DNA from: Rhodococcus triatomae BKS 15-14
GTDB taxonomy: Bacteria; Actinomycetota; Actinomycetes; Mycobacteriales; Mycobacteriaceae
Direction: 5' to 3'
Assembly: GCA_000341795.1 (NCBI GenBank)
Contig: AODO01000034.1
Location: 1-64,000 of the forward strand
DNA: 64,000 nt
Every line of letters starts with the position of its first letter. Within the stretch, counting starts at the first letter, position 1. A program made the translations under genes and the position numbers. Under the pieces are notes generated by a model. The model was not told the DNA's origin and did no database searches. It saw nothing but the letters and a program-made list of their open reading frames with translations. Shown here piece by piece: positions 10,424 to 17,192 of this stretch.

Positions 10424-10992
10424 GCGCCGCGGCCGCGCTGCTGCTGGGTGCCGCCCTCGTCGTCGCGCCCGGCGCCGGGGCCGTGCACGTCCGGCTGCGA
10501 GATGCTCACGGCGATCCGGACGCAGACGCGGGGGTGCCGTCGTCGGATCCGCTGGCGCTCGCAGGCGCGTACGACCTGCTCGCAGCATGTCTGCGGGCGG
10601 GAATGCCGGTCGCATCCGCCGCTGCCGCGGTCGCGGAGCAGGCGCCTCAGCCGCTCGCCGCGGCACTCCAGCGCGCCGCGAACCTGCTCGCACTCGGCGC
10701 CGAACCCGAGATCGCCTGGCAGCAGGCCGGAACCGATCCGTCGACGGAGGCGCTGAGCCGGCTCGCGCGTCGATCCGCCCGGTCGGGCAGCGCCCTCGCC
10801 GACGCCGTCACCGAACTCGCCGCCGAGCAGCGGACGGCCGTCGAAGGCGCCGCCGCGGCGGCGGCGGAACGAGCGGGCGTGCTCATCAGTGGACCTCTCG
10901 GGCTGTGCTTCCTGCCCGCCTTCCTGTGCCTGGGCATTGCTCCGGTCGTCATCGGCCTCGCCACACGTGTGCTCGGGCAGGGCGTGCCGTGA
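10420..10992 (+). CDS. tadC: TadC-like inner-membrane pilus assembly protein
   Basis: A 190-residue F-domain protein, shorter than TadC of Gram-negatives but normal for the Rv3657c type. The soluble alpha-helical middle (residues 40-150, rich in Ala, Arg and Asp) is flanked by hydrophobic N- and C-terminal segments, the last being LCFLPAFLCLGIAPVVIGLA. ATG overlaps the tadB stop. It probably pairs with TadB to form the platform on which TadA works. Confidence 0.82.
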   Translation: MSAAAALLLGAALVVAPGAGAVHVRLRDAHGDPDADAGVPSSDPLALAGAYDLLAACLRAGMPVASAAAAVAEQAPQPLAAALQRAANLLALGAEPEIAWQQAGTDPSTEALSRLARRSARSGSALADAVTELAAEQRTAVEGAAAAAAERAGVLISGPLGLCFLPAFLCLGIAPVVIGLATRVLGQGVP

Positions 10993-11046
10993 TGCCGCAA
11001 CAACGTCGTCACGGGCTGGCCGTGACACGAAACAAGGGGGAAGAAG

Positions 11047-11151
11047 ATGCTGAACAGGGGAATGCGGGCAGCAGGTCGGCATGTCTGGGCGATCCGCACG
11101 CGGCTCCTCACCGCCGCGACCGCGGACGACGGGATGTCCACCGCGGAGTAC
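11047..11151 (+). pseudogene. DUF4244 pilin-like gene, 5' fragment (interrupted by element)
   Basis: Codons 1-35 of a DUF4244 small Flp-type pilin candidate (Rv3656c-type). A ribosome site (AAGGGGG, 11034-11040) precedes the ATG. The fragment runs to DDGMSTAEY, the conserved processing-region motif, and stops exactly at the 8-bp element junction CGGAGTAC. After the junction the frame continues into element DNA for about 77 unrelated codons. The hydrophobic helix that forms the pilus core is on the other side of the element at 21108-21227. Joining the halves restores a 74-codon ORF in frame, so this is a recent and clean interruption. Confidence 0.9.
11144..11151. other. attL of the integrated element
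   Basis: CGGAGTAC occurs here and at 21100-21107, and host pilin sequence lies outward of each copy. The short identical core is typical of large serine integrase sites, where recombination occurs at a central dinucleotide inside a few identical bases. Confidence 0.85.
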
Positions 11152-12152
11152 TCAGAACGAGCTGATTACTTCCGTATGCCAATTGATCCCCGAGGTGCTC
11201 GCAACACCTGGGGGATCTCGCTCACAACGGAAGAGACCCGTCATGAACGAACGCAGCATAGCTGTATCTGTCGCTCCATGCCTGACGCTGACACCGCAGA
11301 GTGTCGCGACCCCATGGATATTCGCAGCCTCCGACGCCATCGACTAACGACACGTTCCGTTCTCCAGGACATCTCTCCCTAGGGCTCGGTGCGGGCCGTT
11401 GGTCTGTCGTCGTTTCAGGGCTGCCCGACGCTAACCAGCAGCTCCCGGTGTACGAAATCCCACCAACCGGGGTGGGCGCTCCTGAGGTGGGTCTGGCCAG
11501 ACGCCGCAGGAGTCAGCGCCAGCCTGTTCGCATCTTGCGGATGGGCTACTGGTGTTGCCGAGACGCGGTATCGGGGCATGGTCCGTGGGAAATTTCCGGG
11601 GTGGGGTTTACGACACCGGCACCCTTGGGTGCTCCTTCTGGTCCGACACCGCCGCCCGTAGGGCGTCCGCTCCGGATCTGGGACGACCTACTCGCCGAGG
11701 GGCTCCCGTGCCATTGTCCGTTCGCGAAGATCGGCGAGGAGAACTACGGCCTGCTCGCCTACCAGGACGCCAAGCACCTAAATTCGACCGTTCCGGCTTG
11801 CAGACGTCGGCCTAACTCGGGGGTTTACGTCCAGAATCTCCCCGAGCTGTGACCGCGAACACGTCGCAAACTACGCGGTCTGGTCGCCGTCGCAAGCAAA
11901 TGACCTGGGAATTTCACGAATGTCGTTCACAACATCTCGCGTGTTGCGGCAATGTCTGCCACAAGGTGTAGTGTCAAAGCCGCTGGAACGCCAAAGCCCC
12001 GACAGTCGGGGCGAGGCCCTCCGGTCGGGTGAAACGTTCTTCGGCTGCATTTGCGGTGCTTGCCAGACGTTACACCGGACAGCTCAAGTTGTCCTAATTC
12101 AGGTCAACTTGAGTGGAGGACCTCACTGAAGCCTTCCAGTGGAGGAAATGTC
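11152..12152. other. Left arm of element without a convincing gene
   Basis: About 1 kb follows attL. It holds an imperfect hairpin at 11188-11214 (CCCCGAGGTG with CACCTGGGGG), and a possible 34-codon ORF at 11243-11347 with GGAAGAG upstream. There are also overlapping + strand ORFs between 11301 and 11852 (183 and 87 codons) with no recognisable domain, a possible -10 TAGTGT near 11969-11974, and a hairpin GCCCCGAC-A-GTCGGGGC just after it. I cannot assign any product. The ORFs may be chance, a decayed gene or an unknown cargo gene. Confidence 0.4.
12083..12113 (+). promoter_or_regulatory. Inverted repeat before the rightward element genes
   Basis: CTCAAGTTG (12083-12091) and CAACTTGAG (12105-12113) are perfect 9-bp arms separated by 13 bases, 39 bases before the start of the 49-aa gene. 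It could be an operator for a dimeric regulator or an mRNA hairpin. Confidence 0.5.
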
Positions 12153-12302
12153 ATGAGTCCTATCCGTCGCACAACCACGACCCATCGGACCAGCACCACG
12201 CGTGTGCCGATCAAGATCAGGCGCAGTGGAGCCACGATTCACCGGACGATCCCGATGAAGATCGAGATTGTCACCCGCACCACGACGGTTCGGGGGCGGT
12301 GA
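12153..12302 (+). CDS. Small basic Thr/Arg-rich protein, unknown
   Basis: A 49-codon ORF with a strong ribosome site (GGAGGAAA at 12141-12148) before the ATG. The product is very basic and rich in Thr, Arg and Ile, with a pattern of alternating small basic and beta-branched residues. No family recognised. Its stop is two bases before the GTG of the next small gene, suggesting an operon. Rightward orientation at the element edge, opposite to the capsid operon, is the usual place for cargo genes. It could also be a leader peptide. Confidence 0.5.
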   Translation: MSPIRRTTTTHRTSTTRVPIKIRRSGATIHRTIPMKIEIVTRTTTVRGR

Positions 12303-12304
12303 CC

Positions 12305-12421
12305 GTGGCTAAGAAGGGCGGAAGCGGCAAGGCCCGCAGCGCGATCACCGGTAAGTACGTGAGCAAGCAGTACGCGGCTTCTCACCCGAAGACGACTGTC
12401 GTCGAGGGAAAGAAGAAGTAG
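12305..12421 (+). CDS. Small conserved-type protein with TGKYV...HPKTTVVE signature
   Basis: A 38-codon ORF starting with GTG. The product begins VAKKGGSGKARSA and contains ITGKYVSKQYAASHPKTT, a signature that I recall from many very short hypothetical proteins in actinobacteria and other bacteria. Function is unknown. The pattern suggests a compact basic nucleic-acid-binding or regulatory peptide. A longer reading from 12113 exists but its first 64 codons look noncoding. It is coupled to the 49-codon gene upstream. Confidence 0.6.
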   Translation: MAKKGGSGKARSAITGKYVSKQYAASHPKTTVVEGKKK

Positions 12422-12500
12422 GAACGTCAGCTGGGGGTCGCCACGTCGACCCCCAGCGGGCCTACCTACGAATCGAACGCCCACCTGAACATGGCACAGC

Positions 12501-12536
12501 CACCACGTAGTCACGTAACAACGTGAGCACGTGGTG
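12501..12536. repeat. Perfect two-tier hairpin between convergent element genes
   Basis: CACCACGT (12501-12508) pairs with ACGTGGTG (12529-12536) and TCACGT (12511-12516) pairs with ACGTGA (12521-12526), with an AG/GC internal mismatch and AACA loop. It lies between the rightward small genes and the end of the leftward capsid operon. There is no T tract, so a terminator role is uncertain. Confidence 0.6.
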
Positions 12537-12546
12537 ACGTGATTGC

Positions 12547-12602
12547 GTGCCTCTGTGCCTCTGTGCCTCTGTGCCTCTGTGCCTCTGTGCCTCTGTGCCT
12601 CT
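12547..12602. repeat. Seven tandem copies of the octamer GTGCCTCT
   Basis: Seven perfect 8-bp units occupy 12547-12602 without interruption, just beyond the two-tier hairpin and before the connector gene end. Perfect identity implies recent slippage expansion. It is noncoding. Confidence 0.95.
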
Positions 12603-12619
12603 ATACGAGTAGTTGGCTA

Positions 12620-13027
12620 CTAGCCGCCTGATTCGAACGCGCTGCCGTGCCGAGTCGGCGGCACGAGGTCGGGGACCAGAACGCCGAACCGTGCGGTCGA
12701 GTTGACGCCGAGGATCTCCCACTCGGCATCGGTGACCGTCAGCGTTCCAGCCGTCAGATCCGACCGGAGTTCATACGTGTACGAGCCGTCCGTCTCGGAC
12801 GAGTACCCCTCGGGGTTGCGGACGAGGCGTAGGACGGCGTCCGCCTCGGTGTCGATGACATCGGCCCGGTAGGTCTCGCTGGCCGCGACCTTGGCGTCCA
12901 GCGTCGGGATCCGTCGCCTGAGCATGCGTTCGACCTGTTCGAGCCTGCGCTCGATCAGCGTGATCACCTCGGGCTCGGGTTCCTTGGCCCAGAGCGTGGT
13001 TACGTCAGCGGCTGCGGCGTACGCCAC
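12620..13027 (-). CDS. Phage head-tail connector (Gp15/Gp19-type adaptor)
   Basis: A 135-residue protein that resembles siphophage head-to-tail adaptor proteins, which sit under the portal ring. The N-terminal YAAAADVTTLWAKEP... pattern followed by long helices (ITLIERRLEQVERMLRRRI) and a C-terminal beta-rich part with LRLVRNPEG is characteristic of this group. It is the last gene of the leftward capsid operon. No portal gene accompanies it, so it may act on a helper-phage portal. It overlaps the preceding 38-codon ORF by 23 bases. Confidence 0.75.
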   Translation of the reverse strand: MAYAAAADVTTLWAKEPEPEVITLIERRLEQVERMLRRRIPTLDAKVAASETYRADVIDTEADAVLRLVRNPEGYSSETDGSYTYELRSDLTAGTLTVTDAEWEILGVNSTARFGVLVPDLVPPTRHGSAFESGG

Positions 13028-13121
13028 GGTCTGCCTCCTTCGTGGGCTTGGGCAGACTGGCCTTCAGCCGGTCGCCGTTCAGCGGGTTGTGCGGTACTCG
13101 ACGACGGTTACGTCGGGGCAT
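13005..13121 (-). CDS. Small basic protein, unknown
   Basis: A 38-codon ORF with GGAG 8-12 bases before its ATG. The product contains RRNRRRVPHNPLNG and a Lys/Arg-rich end, so it is strongly basic. It overlaps the connector gene start, which suggests translational coupling. No family recognised. It may be a true small structural or DNA-binding gene of the element. Confidence 0.5.
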   Translation of the reverse strand: MPRRNRRRVPHNPLNGDRLKASLPKPTKEADRGVRRSR

Positions 13122-13186
13122 GTCGGTGTCTCCTTCGGTAGTGCGTAGGGGCCTGCCTGCTTTTGGCCGGCCCGGAGCACGGTCGG

Positions 13187-13579
13187 TTATAGAACCCAGG
13201 TTTTCCTGGGCGTTTGTGCTTGCGCCATCAGCGCGGCGTGCCGGTCGCGCTGCTCCTGAGTCGGCTGAGGCGGTACGTACTCGTCCACGACCGGAGGAGC
13301 TGGTGGCTCCCACCGGTCGACCGCGGTCGGCGCAGCCAGCGCCTGCCGGTAGAACTCGGCAGCCGACAACCCGGCTGCGTCCATCACCACCGGGGCCAGA
13401 TCCTGGCCCTGGCCTGCCGTCGCCTGGTTCAGCCAGTCGACGACGTGAGAGCGCATCGCCTGGTAGTCGCCGGGGGTACCTACCCCCTGCAGGGACTTGA
13501 GTTCGTCCGGCAGGAGGCCACTGAGGGCCTCGGGAGTCAGGGCCTCCCGCTTGCTGCTGCGGCGTGTTGGTCGGCCCAT
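13187..13579 (-). CDS. Element structural/packaging protein, unknown
   Basis: A 130-residue protein whose ATG overlaps the stop of the small terminase gene (TGATG) and is preceded by GGAGGA inside that gene's end. The N-terminus is basic (GRPTRRSSKREA), followed by helical acidic segments and a proline-rich C-terminal stretch PPAPPVVDEYVPPQP. Position between small terminase and connector suggests a head protein or decoration function, but nothing specific can be recognised. Confidence 0.6.
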   Translation of the reverse strand: MGRPTRRSSKREALTPEALSGLLPDELKSLQGVGTPGDYQAMRSHVVDWLNQATAGQGQDLAPVVMDAAGLSAAEFYRQALAAPTAVDRWEPPAPPVVDEYVPPQPTQEQRDRHAALMAQAQTPRKTWVL

Positions 13580-13944
13580 CAGTTCCTCCATCGGGCTGCA
13601 GCGCCGAGCTTGCCCAGCTCGGACCGGGTCAGGGTGTCCTCGTCGTCGGGACACCCAAGCGCCTTGAGGAGCTGGACCATCAGCGCCCGGTACTGGCGCA
13701 GCTCGAGAAGCTCGGGCATCGCCACCGGCTGGCCCTGGGATCCTCGGACTCGGATCTCGTCGGCTGCGTCCACGATCTCCTGCAGCCGCTTCGCCACATC
13801 AGCGGTACGGCATGCCTCCTCGAGGATCGCCATCTTCTCGGGTGCCTCGGTGAAGTCGTACACCGTGTGCAGCTCCCGCCAGAGCTGCTTTCCGCGTGCG
13901 AGGAGCCCCCTCGGGGCCCTCGGAATCTCGTATTTCTCGGCCAT
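13579..13944 (-). CDS. Small terminase-like protein (TerS)
   Basis: A 121-residue protein with the phage terminase small-subunit pattern: a short N-terminal segment (EIPRAPRGLLARGKQLWRE), a long helical region (EKMAILEEACRTADVAKRLQEIV) and a C-terminal helical oligomerisation part. Such proteins recognise the packaging site and recruit the large terminase. In satellites a private TerS redirects the helper's large terminase to satellite DNA. The ATG at 13944 has AAAGGAGG just upstream. The longer ORF beginning at 14058 has no ribosome site. No large terminase is present in the element. Confidence 0.75.
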   Translation of the reverse strand: MAEKYEIPRAPRGLLARGKQLWRELHTVYDFTEAPEKMAILEEACRTADVAKRLQEIVDAADEIRVRGSQGQPVAMPELLELRQYRALMVQLLKALGCPDDEDTLTRSELGKLGAAARWRN

Positions 13945-14221
13945 CGGGGCCTCCTTTGGGGTCGATGAAGAGGCCCTCAGGGGGCCGTATGTGCAGGTCA
14001 GGGGAAGATCAGCCCCGGAAAAAAGACGGGTCGGCGGCATGGCCGAGGGACAAACCACCTCGATGCCACGGCATCGGATATCCCAGCCGCATTAGGGCCC
14101 GGTCTAGAAGGCCCCCTAGGGGGTACCCCCCCACCCCTCCCAGGGGTGGGTTGACCTGGGGAAACACTGGGTCGAGGCGTGTCGGGCCAGCGCGAGCGCG
14201 ACGAGCTGCCACGATGCACAG

Positions 14222-14386
14222 ATGCAGACGCCAGACACCGACCGCACGGGTCCGGTCCTCGACGGACTCGACGCCGTGTTCTGCGAGTACCTCAGGGTCG
14301 ACCCGGTGGTCGATCCTCTCGAGTGGAGACCTGAGCCTGGTCAGGTACCCGAGGCAGTAGGCCCAGGGCTGTTCTACGAGGGGTAG
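14222..14386 (+). CDS. Possible small acidic protein on the opposite strand
   Basis: A 54-codon ORF whose product has a protein-like composition (LDGLDAVFCEYLRVDPVV, EWRPEPGQVPEAV). There is no strong ribosome site. The opposite strand has an ORF (14009-14431) with a less natural composition rich in Arg and Cys. Between the small terminase and the 102-aa gene about 550 bases otherwise hold only GC-rich palindromes such as CCCCCTAGGGGG near 14114. Low confidence. Confidence 0.3.
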   Translation: MQTPDTDRTGPVLDGLDAVFCEYLRVDPVVDPLEWRPEPGQVPEAVGPGLFYEG

Positions 14387-14497
14387 GTACCGCGTACGTC
14401 TTGAGCAGCCCAGCAGCGTATGGGCAAGCAACCAGGGAACTGGTCGGGCAGCTCCCGGCAGTCGGTGCGTGCAGCTAACGGGTGTGTTCTGAGCAGC

Positions 14498-14806
14498 TCA
14501 TGCCAGCTCGGACAGATCACCTGTCGTGACCGGTGCTCCGTTGCGGAGCCGGTCGAACGCCTCGGTCGCGGTCTCGCCGCTCGTGAACGCTTTGTCGAGC
14601 GCCTTGATCAGCAAGCTGCGGCCACCGTCACCCTCGGGGGTGCCGTCGCTGAGCGGGAACAACACATCCGCATCGTTGGTGTAGAGGGTGACACCCTCGT
14701 ACGGGTACGCCCATCGACCGGGGCCGGTCCTGGGAAGCGCCTCGAAGTCGGGAAGCGCCCGGATCCCCATCGACTGACTGTCCCACCGGTCAGCTGGATT
14801 GCTCAT
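14498..14806 (-). CDS. Element protein of unknown function (102 aa)
   Basis: The product begins MSNPADRWDSQSMGIRALP, contains WAYPYEGVTLYTNDADVLF and ends with helical segments ALDKAFTSGETATEAF. It is acidic, soluble and without a recognised domain. The ATG at 14806 lies just after the stop of the 104-aa gene (14827), whose last codons contain an AGGAG. The two are probably cotranscribed. Confidence 0.6.
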   Translation of the reverse strand: MSNPADRWDSQSMGIRALPDFEALPRTGPGRWAYPYEGVTLYTNDADVLFPLSDGTPEGDGGRSLLIKALDKAFTSGETATEAFDRLRNGAPVTTGDLSELA

Positions 14807-14826
14807 GCGCTGAGCGTATCGGGCTC

Positions 14827-15141
14827 CTAGCTGGTCTTGCCCTTGCGGATCGCGTACCACTGAGTCGAGCTGATGCCGGATTCCAGCGCCAGCGTGCGGA
14901 GCCGGAACGAGTGCTCTAGGTACCGGCTGAGTCCGTCGCTGGCGGCGACGACCTCGGTCCACAACTCGTTGGTCAGCTCGGAGTCCCCGAGGGTCTCGCA
15001 GATCCGTTGTGCAGCCTCCAACTCCTGCCCGATCACCCGGCACGGGAAGCAACAGAACCGGTGTCCGTCGAAACTGAGCCCTGGGCATCCTTCACGCTCG
15101 CACGGCGTGGACGTGCGGCGTCGGGTGCTGGTGCGGGTCAT
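14827..15141 (-). CDS. Putative zinc-binding element protein (104 aa)
   Basis: The first 40 residues carry CEREGCPG and, about 13 residues later, CCFPC, a four-cysteine arrangement consistent with a zinc finger. A helical C-terminal half ends with a helix-turn-helix-like ESGISSTQWYAIRKGK. This combination suggests a small DNA-binding regulator rather than a virion protein. The ATG at 15141 has GAGAGAA upstream. A terminator-like hairpin precedes it (15179-15203). Confidence 0.6.
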   Translation of the reverse strand: MTRTSTRRRTSTPCEREGCPGLSFDGHRFCCFPCRVIGQELEAAQRICETLGDSELTNELWTEVVAASDGLSRYLEHSFRLRTLALESGISSTQWYAIRKGKTS

Positions 15142-15172
15142 CGTGGGTTCTCTCCTCGTGTCGTTACGAACA

Positions 15173-15203
15173 CAAGAAGCCCCGAGGGTGTGAGCCTCGG
15201 GGC
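15173..15203 (-). terminator. Terminator-like hairpin between capsid gene and 104-aa gene
   Basis: GCCCCGAGG (15179-15187) pairs with CCTCGGGGC (15195-15203). On the minus strand the stem is followed by TTCTT. It would end or attenuate transcripts leaving the capsid gene. Confidence 0.6.
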
Positions 15204-15253
15204 CTCCTGCGTGGTGCGGACTACGTCCGCGTAATCGACTGTGCTGCAGTCGA

Positions 15254-16081
15254 TCAGGCTGCGTCGTACAGCCGGACGATGCCCGACGGGTTCGCAAAAC
15301 CGAATCCGACACGGGACACAGCCCGGATCTGGGTTGCGTCCGAACCGAACGCGGCATCCTTCGACGTGGTGACCGTGGTACCGCGACGACGAACCGTCAT
15401 CACCTGGGTCGAGTCGAGCGCCCAGGCGTTGCCCGCAGCAACCGCCGGGGAGATCAGGGCCACGAGGCCCGCGAGCCGGATCCCGTCGTCCACGGTCTCG
15501 AGGAGACCCTGGTTCGAGCCGGTGCCGGTCTTGGCCTTGGCAAGCGCCAGCGCCACGTCCGGGGCCAGGACGATATGGGTCAACTCAGCACCCTCGGCGG
15601 TCGCATCGTGCTTGGCCTGGTGGAAGTGGTCCAGCGTGGTCCACGCAGCACCGGTGTCGACCACCTTGACGCCAGCAACCGAGAGGAGTCCGCTCGGGCC
15701 GTTGGCCACGGTGTTGCCGAAGAACGCGGCGTCCGTCTTACGGGCGATGTCTCGGGCCAGCGCCCGACCGATCATCTCCGCCACCGCAGGATCGGTGTCG
15801 TCGACAGCCTCGTTCGAGACCTGGGTGAGGCCCGCCACCTTGGACGGGACCACGACGATCTCGTTCGTCACGGGGTCGACCAGGGTGATCGGGGAGTTCT
15901 CGGCGTACCAACCGGTGGCCGGATCCTTCTCAAGCACCGGGAACCGGACCTGGTGCTTGTCGGTGTCGACCACGGTCGCGGCCTGGAACGCCACAGACTT
16001 GGCGTTCACCTCGGCGTCGACGAGGACGCCGTAGTCCTCGGGGGTGAATGCGTTCTGCAGGGTCGAATTGAGAGTTGCCAT
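15254..16081 (-). CDS. HK97-fold major capsid protein
   Basis: A 275-residue phage major capsid protein. The sequence shows N-arm LNSTLQNAFTPEDYG, an E-loop region rich in beta residues, a P-domain helix VAEMIGRALARDIARKTDAAFF followed by NGPSGLLS, and A-domain segments THIVLAPDVALALAKAK and a terminal GFGFANPSGIVRL. There is no N-terminal delta domain and no protease gene, so assembly probably relies on the separate scaffold protein. AGGAGG precedes the ATG. It is the clearest virion gene of the element. Confidence 0.92.
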   Translation of the reverse strand: MATLNSTLQNAFTPEDYGVLVDAEVNAKSVAFQAATVVDTDKHQVRFPVLEKDPATGWYAENSPITLVDPVTNEIVVVPSKVAGLTQVSNEAVDDTDPAVAEMIGRALARDIARKTDAAFFGNTVANGPSGLLSVAGVKVVDTGAAWTTLDHFHQAKHDATAEGAELTHIVLAPDVALALAKAKTGTGSNQGLLETVDDGIRLAGLVALISPAVAAGNAWALDSTQVMTVRRRGTTVTTSKDAAFGSDATQIRAVSRVGFGFANPSGIVRLYDAA

Positions 16082-16103
16082 GTGGGTGCCTCCTGTGGGC
16101 ATG

Positions 16104-16134
16104 AAAAAAGGCCCCTGACTTGGCGTCAGAGGCC
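16104..16134 (-). terminator. Intrinsic terminator between scaffold and capsid genes
   Basis: On the minus strand a 10-bp stem (16134-16125 with 16119-16110, one mismatch) is followed by six T. It lies directly before the ribosome site of the capsid gene, so it separates the scaffold and capsid transcription units unless read through. Confidence 0.75.
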
Positions 16135-16235
16135 CTGATGGGGTGGTGACTAGGAGTCGGTCACGGACCGAATCCCATTGGGGCACAGCCCCTTATGTGC
16201 GGACGCCTCGAGTCGCAGACCCGGCGTCCAACGAT

Positions 16236-16706
16236 CTAGACGGCTCGGAAGATCGAGCCCCATTCGGGCGTCGGCTGCTTCGGCCGCGCTCCTCCGGTGC
16301 CTCGGGTCGGGTCGAGAGCCGGGGAGTTCTTCCGCAGCCCCGGACGCTCGGCGAGAACCGCCGCGACATCAGCGGCCACTCGAGCCGGATCGACGTTGCC
16401 GTCGTCGTCGAGGTAGTCGGCTGCCTCGTTCCCGCTCAGCGTGAACACGTCGGATCCCAGCGACAGCCCCGCCTCGGTGGCGAGGCGTTCCACCTCAGCC
16501 CGCTGCATCGTGGCGATGCGGGCCTGAGCTGCAGCCAGCTCGTCGCGGGCTGCGTTACGCTCGGTGCGGTACCGACCCTCACGGTTACCCTTCGGCTGAG
16601 AGCTGTTCTGAGCGTCGTTACCCGCTTCCGTGGTCTCGGTACCGGAATCGGTAGAAACTCCGTCAGCGTTGCTCTCAGCGCTGGGAATCGGTGTCTGTGT
16701 GCTCAT
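16236..16706 (-). CDS. Capsid scaffolding-like protein
   Basis: A 156-residue protein. The first 45 residues are Ser/Thr/Glu rich and disordered. Residues 45-80 form an amphipathic helix (RNAARDELAAAQARIATMQ), and the end is short and hydrophobic (EWGSIFRAV), as in phage scaffolds that bind capsid through the C terminus. It lies directly upstream of the capsid gene, the usual order. Ribosome site AGGAGAGA precedes the ATG. Residues ALSLG... EAADYLDD form the rest of the helical core. Confidence 0.8.
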   Translation of the reverse strand: MSTQTPIPSAESNADGVSTDSGTETTEAGNDAQNSSQPKGNREGRYRTERNAARDELAAAQARIATMQRAEVERLATEAGLSLGSDVFTLSGNEAADYLDDDGNVDPARVAADVAAVLAERPGLRKNSPALDPTRGTGGARPKQPTPEWGSIFRAV

Positions 16707-16714
16707 GTTCTCTC

Positions 16715-16921
16715 CTATCGGTACCGGCGCATAAACAGCGCACGGCGTAGGTCGGTTTCGTCGGTGTCGTCGTCGAGCCCGAGGCGGGCGAGAATCACGT
16801 ACCTGTTTGGGTGTCCCCCCTCGAACCAGGCGAGGTGTCCGGCGTCGTGGACGGCTTCGACGTACGCGTCGGCGATCTCCAGATGCCGCTGGAACGCGGC
16901 CTCACGGTCGCGGGCGTTCAT
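16715..16921 (-). CDS. Small element protein, unknown (68 aa)
   Basis: The product (MNARDREAAFQRHLEIADA... DDDTDETDLRRALFMRRYR) is helical and strongly charged. Its ATG overlaps the stop of the 53-codon gene (ATGA), and its end is 9 bases before the scaffold gene. Such small charged proteins near the early/late border may be recombination directionality factors or regulators, but no specific family is recognised. Confidence 0.55.
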   Translation of the reverse strand: MNARDREAAFQRHLEIADAYVEAVHDAGHLAWFEGGHPNRYVILARLGLDDDTDETDLRRALFMRRYR

Positions 16922-17079
16922 CGGTCCGCCCGCCACTCGGTGATCGTGGCGTTGGTCAACAGGTGGCCGGTGCCCTCGGCGAGCTGGAACACGGCGTTCG
17001 GGCCGATGTCCCAGACGCGTTCGGGTGCTCCTCCGTACTCGGCAGCTCTCGCGACTGCCTCGGTCAGTTGGTCGTGCAT
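16918..17079 (-). CDS. Small element protein, unknown (53 aa)
   Basis: A 53-codon ORF with GAGGAG upstream of ATG 17079 and stop coupled to the next gene. The product contains VWDIGPNAVFQLAEGTGH and LLTNATITEWRADR, a compact alpha/beta-looking peptide. No family recognised. A terminator hairpin and a 39-bp repeated hairpin lie just upstream. Confidence 0.55.
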   Translation of the reverse strand: MHDQLTEAVARAAEYGGAPERVWDIGPNAVFQLAEGTGHLLTNATITEWRADR

Positions 17080-17101
17080 TTCTCTCCTCTGATGGTGGGT
17101 T

Positions 17102-17140
17102 CCGGAGCCTGCCGGTGGTTTGGCCGGCTCCGGTGCCCGG
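17102..17140 (-). repeat. 39-bp hairpin repeat, copy 1
   Basis: These 39 bases are identical to 19351-19389. The unit folds through CCGGAGCC with GGCTCCGG. It lies downstream of the winged-helix gene on the minus strand, as copy 2 lies downstream of the integrase. Exact identity over 2.2 kb implies a recent duplication or conversion. Confidence 0.9.
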
Positions 17141-17146
17141 ATACGC

Positions 17147-17174
17147 AAAAGGCCACGACGTTGCGGTCGTGGCC
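17147..17174 (-). terminator. Intrinsic terminator after the winged-helix gene
   Basis: GGCCACGAC (17151-17159) pairs perfectly with GTCGTGGCC (17166-17174). On the minus strand it is followed by TTTT. It separates the putative replication module from the virion module. Confidence 0.8.
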
Positions 17175-17192
17175 TCGGTTGGGTCGGTGATG

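Noticed and set aside
12547-12602. CRISPR array
   Set aside because: The octamers are directly joined without spacers and no cas gene is present.
14009-14431. 140-aa ORF on the minus strand of the element
   Set aside because: Composition is rich in Arg, Leu and Cys without a pattern, no ribosome site, and the opposite strand gives a more natural 54-aa product.
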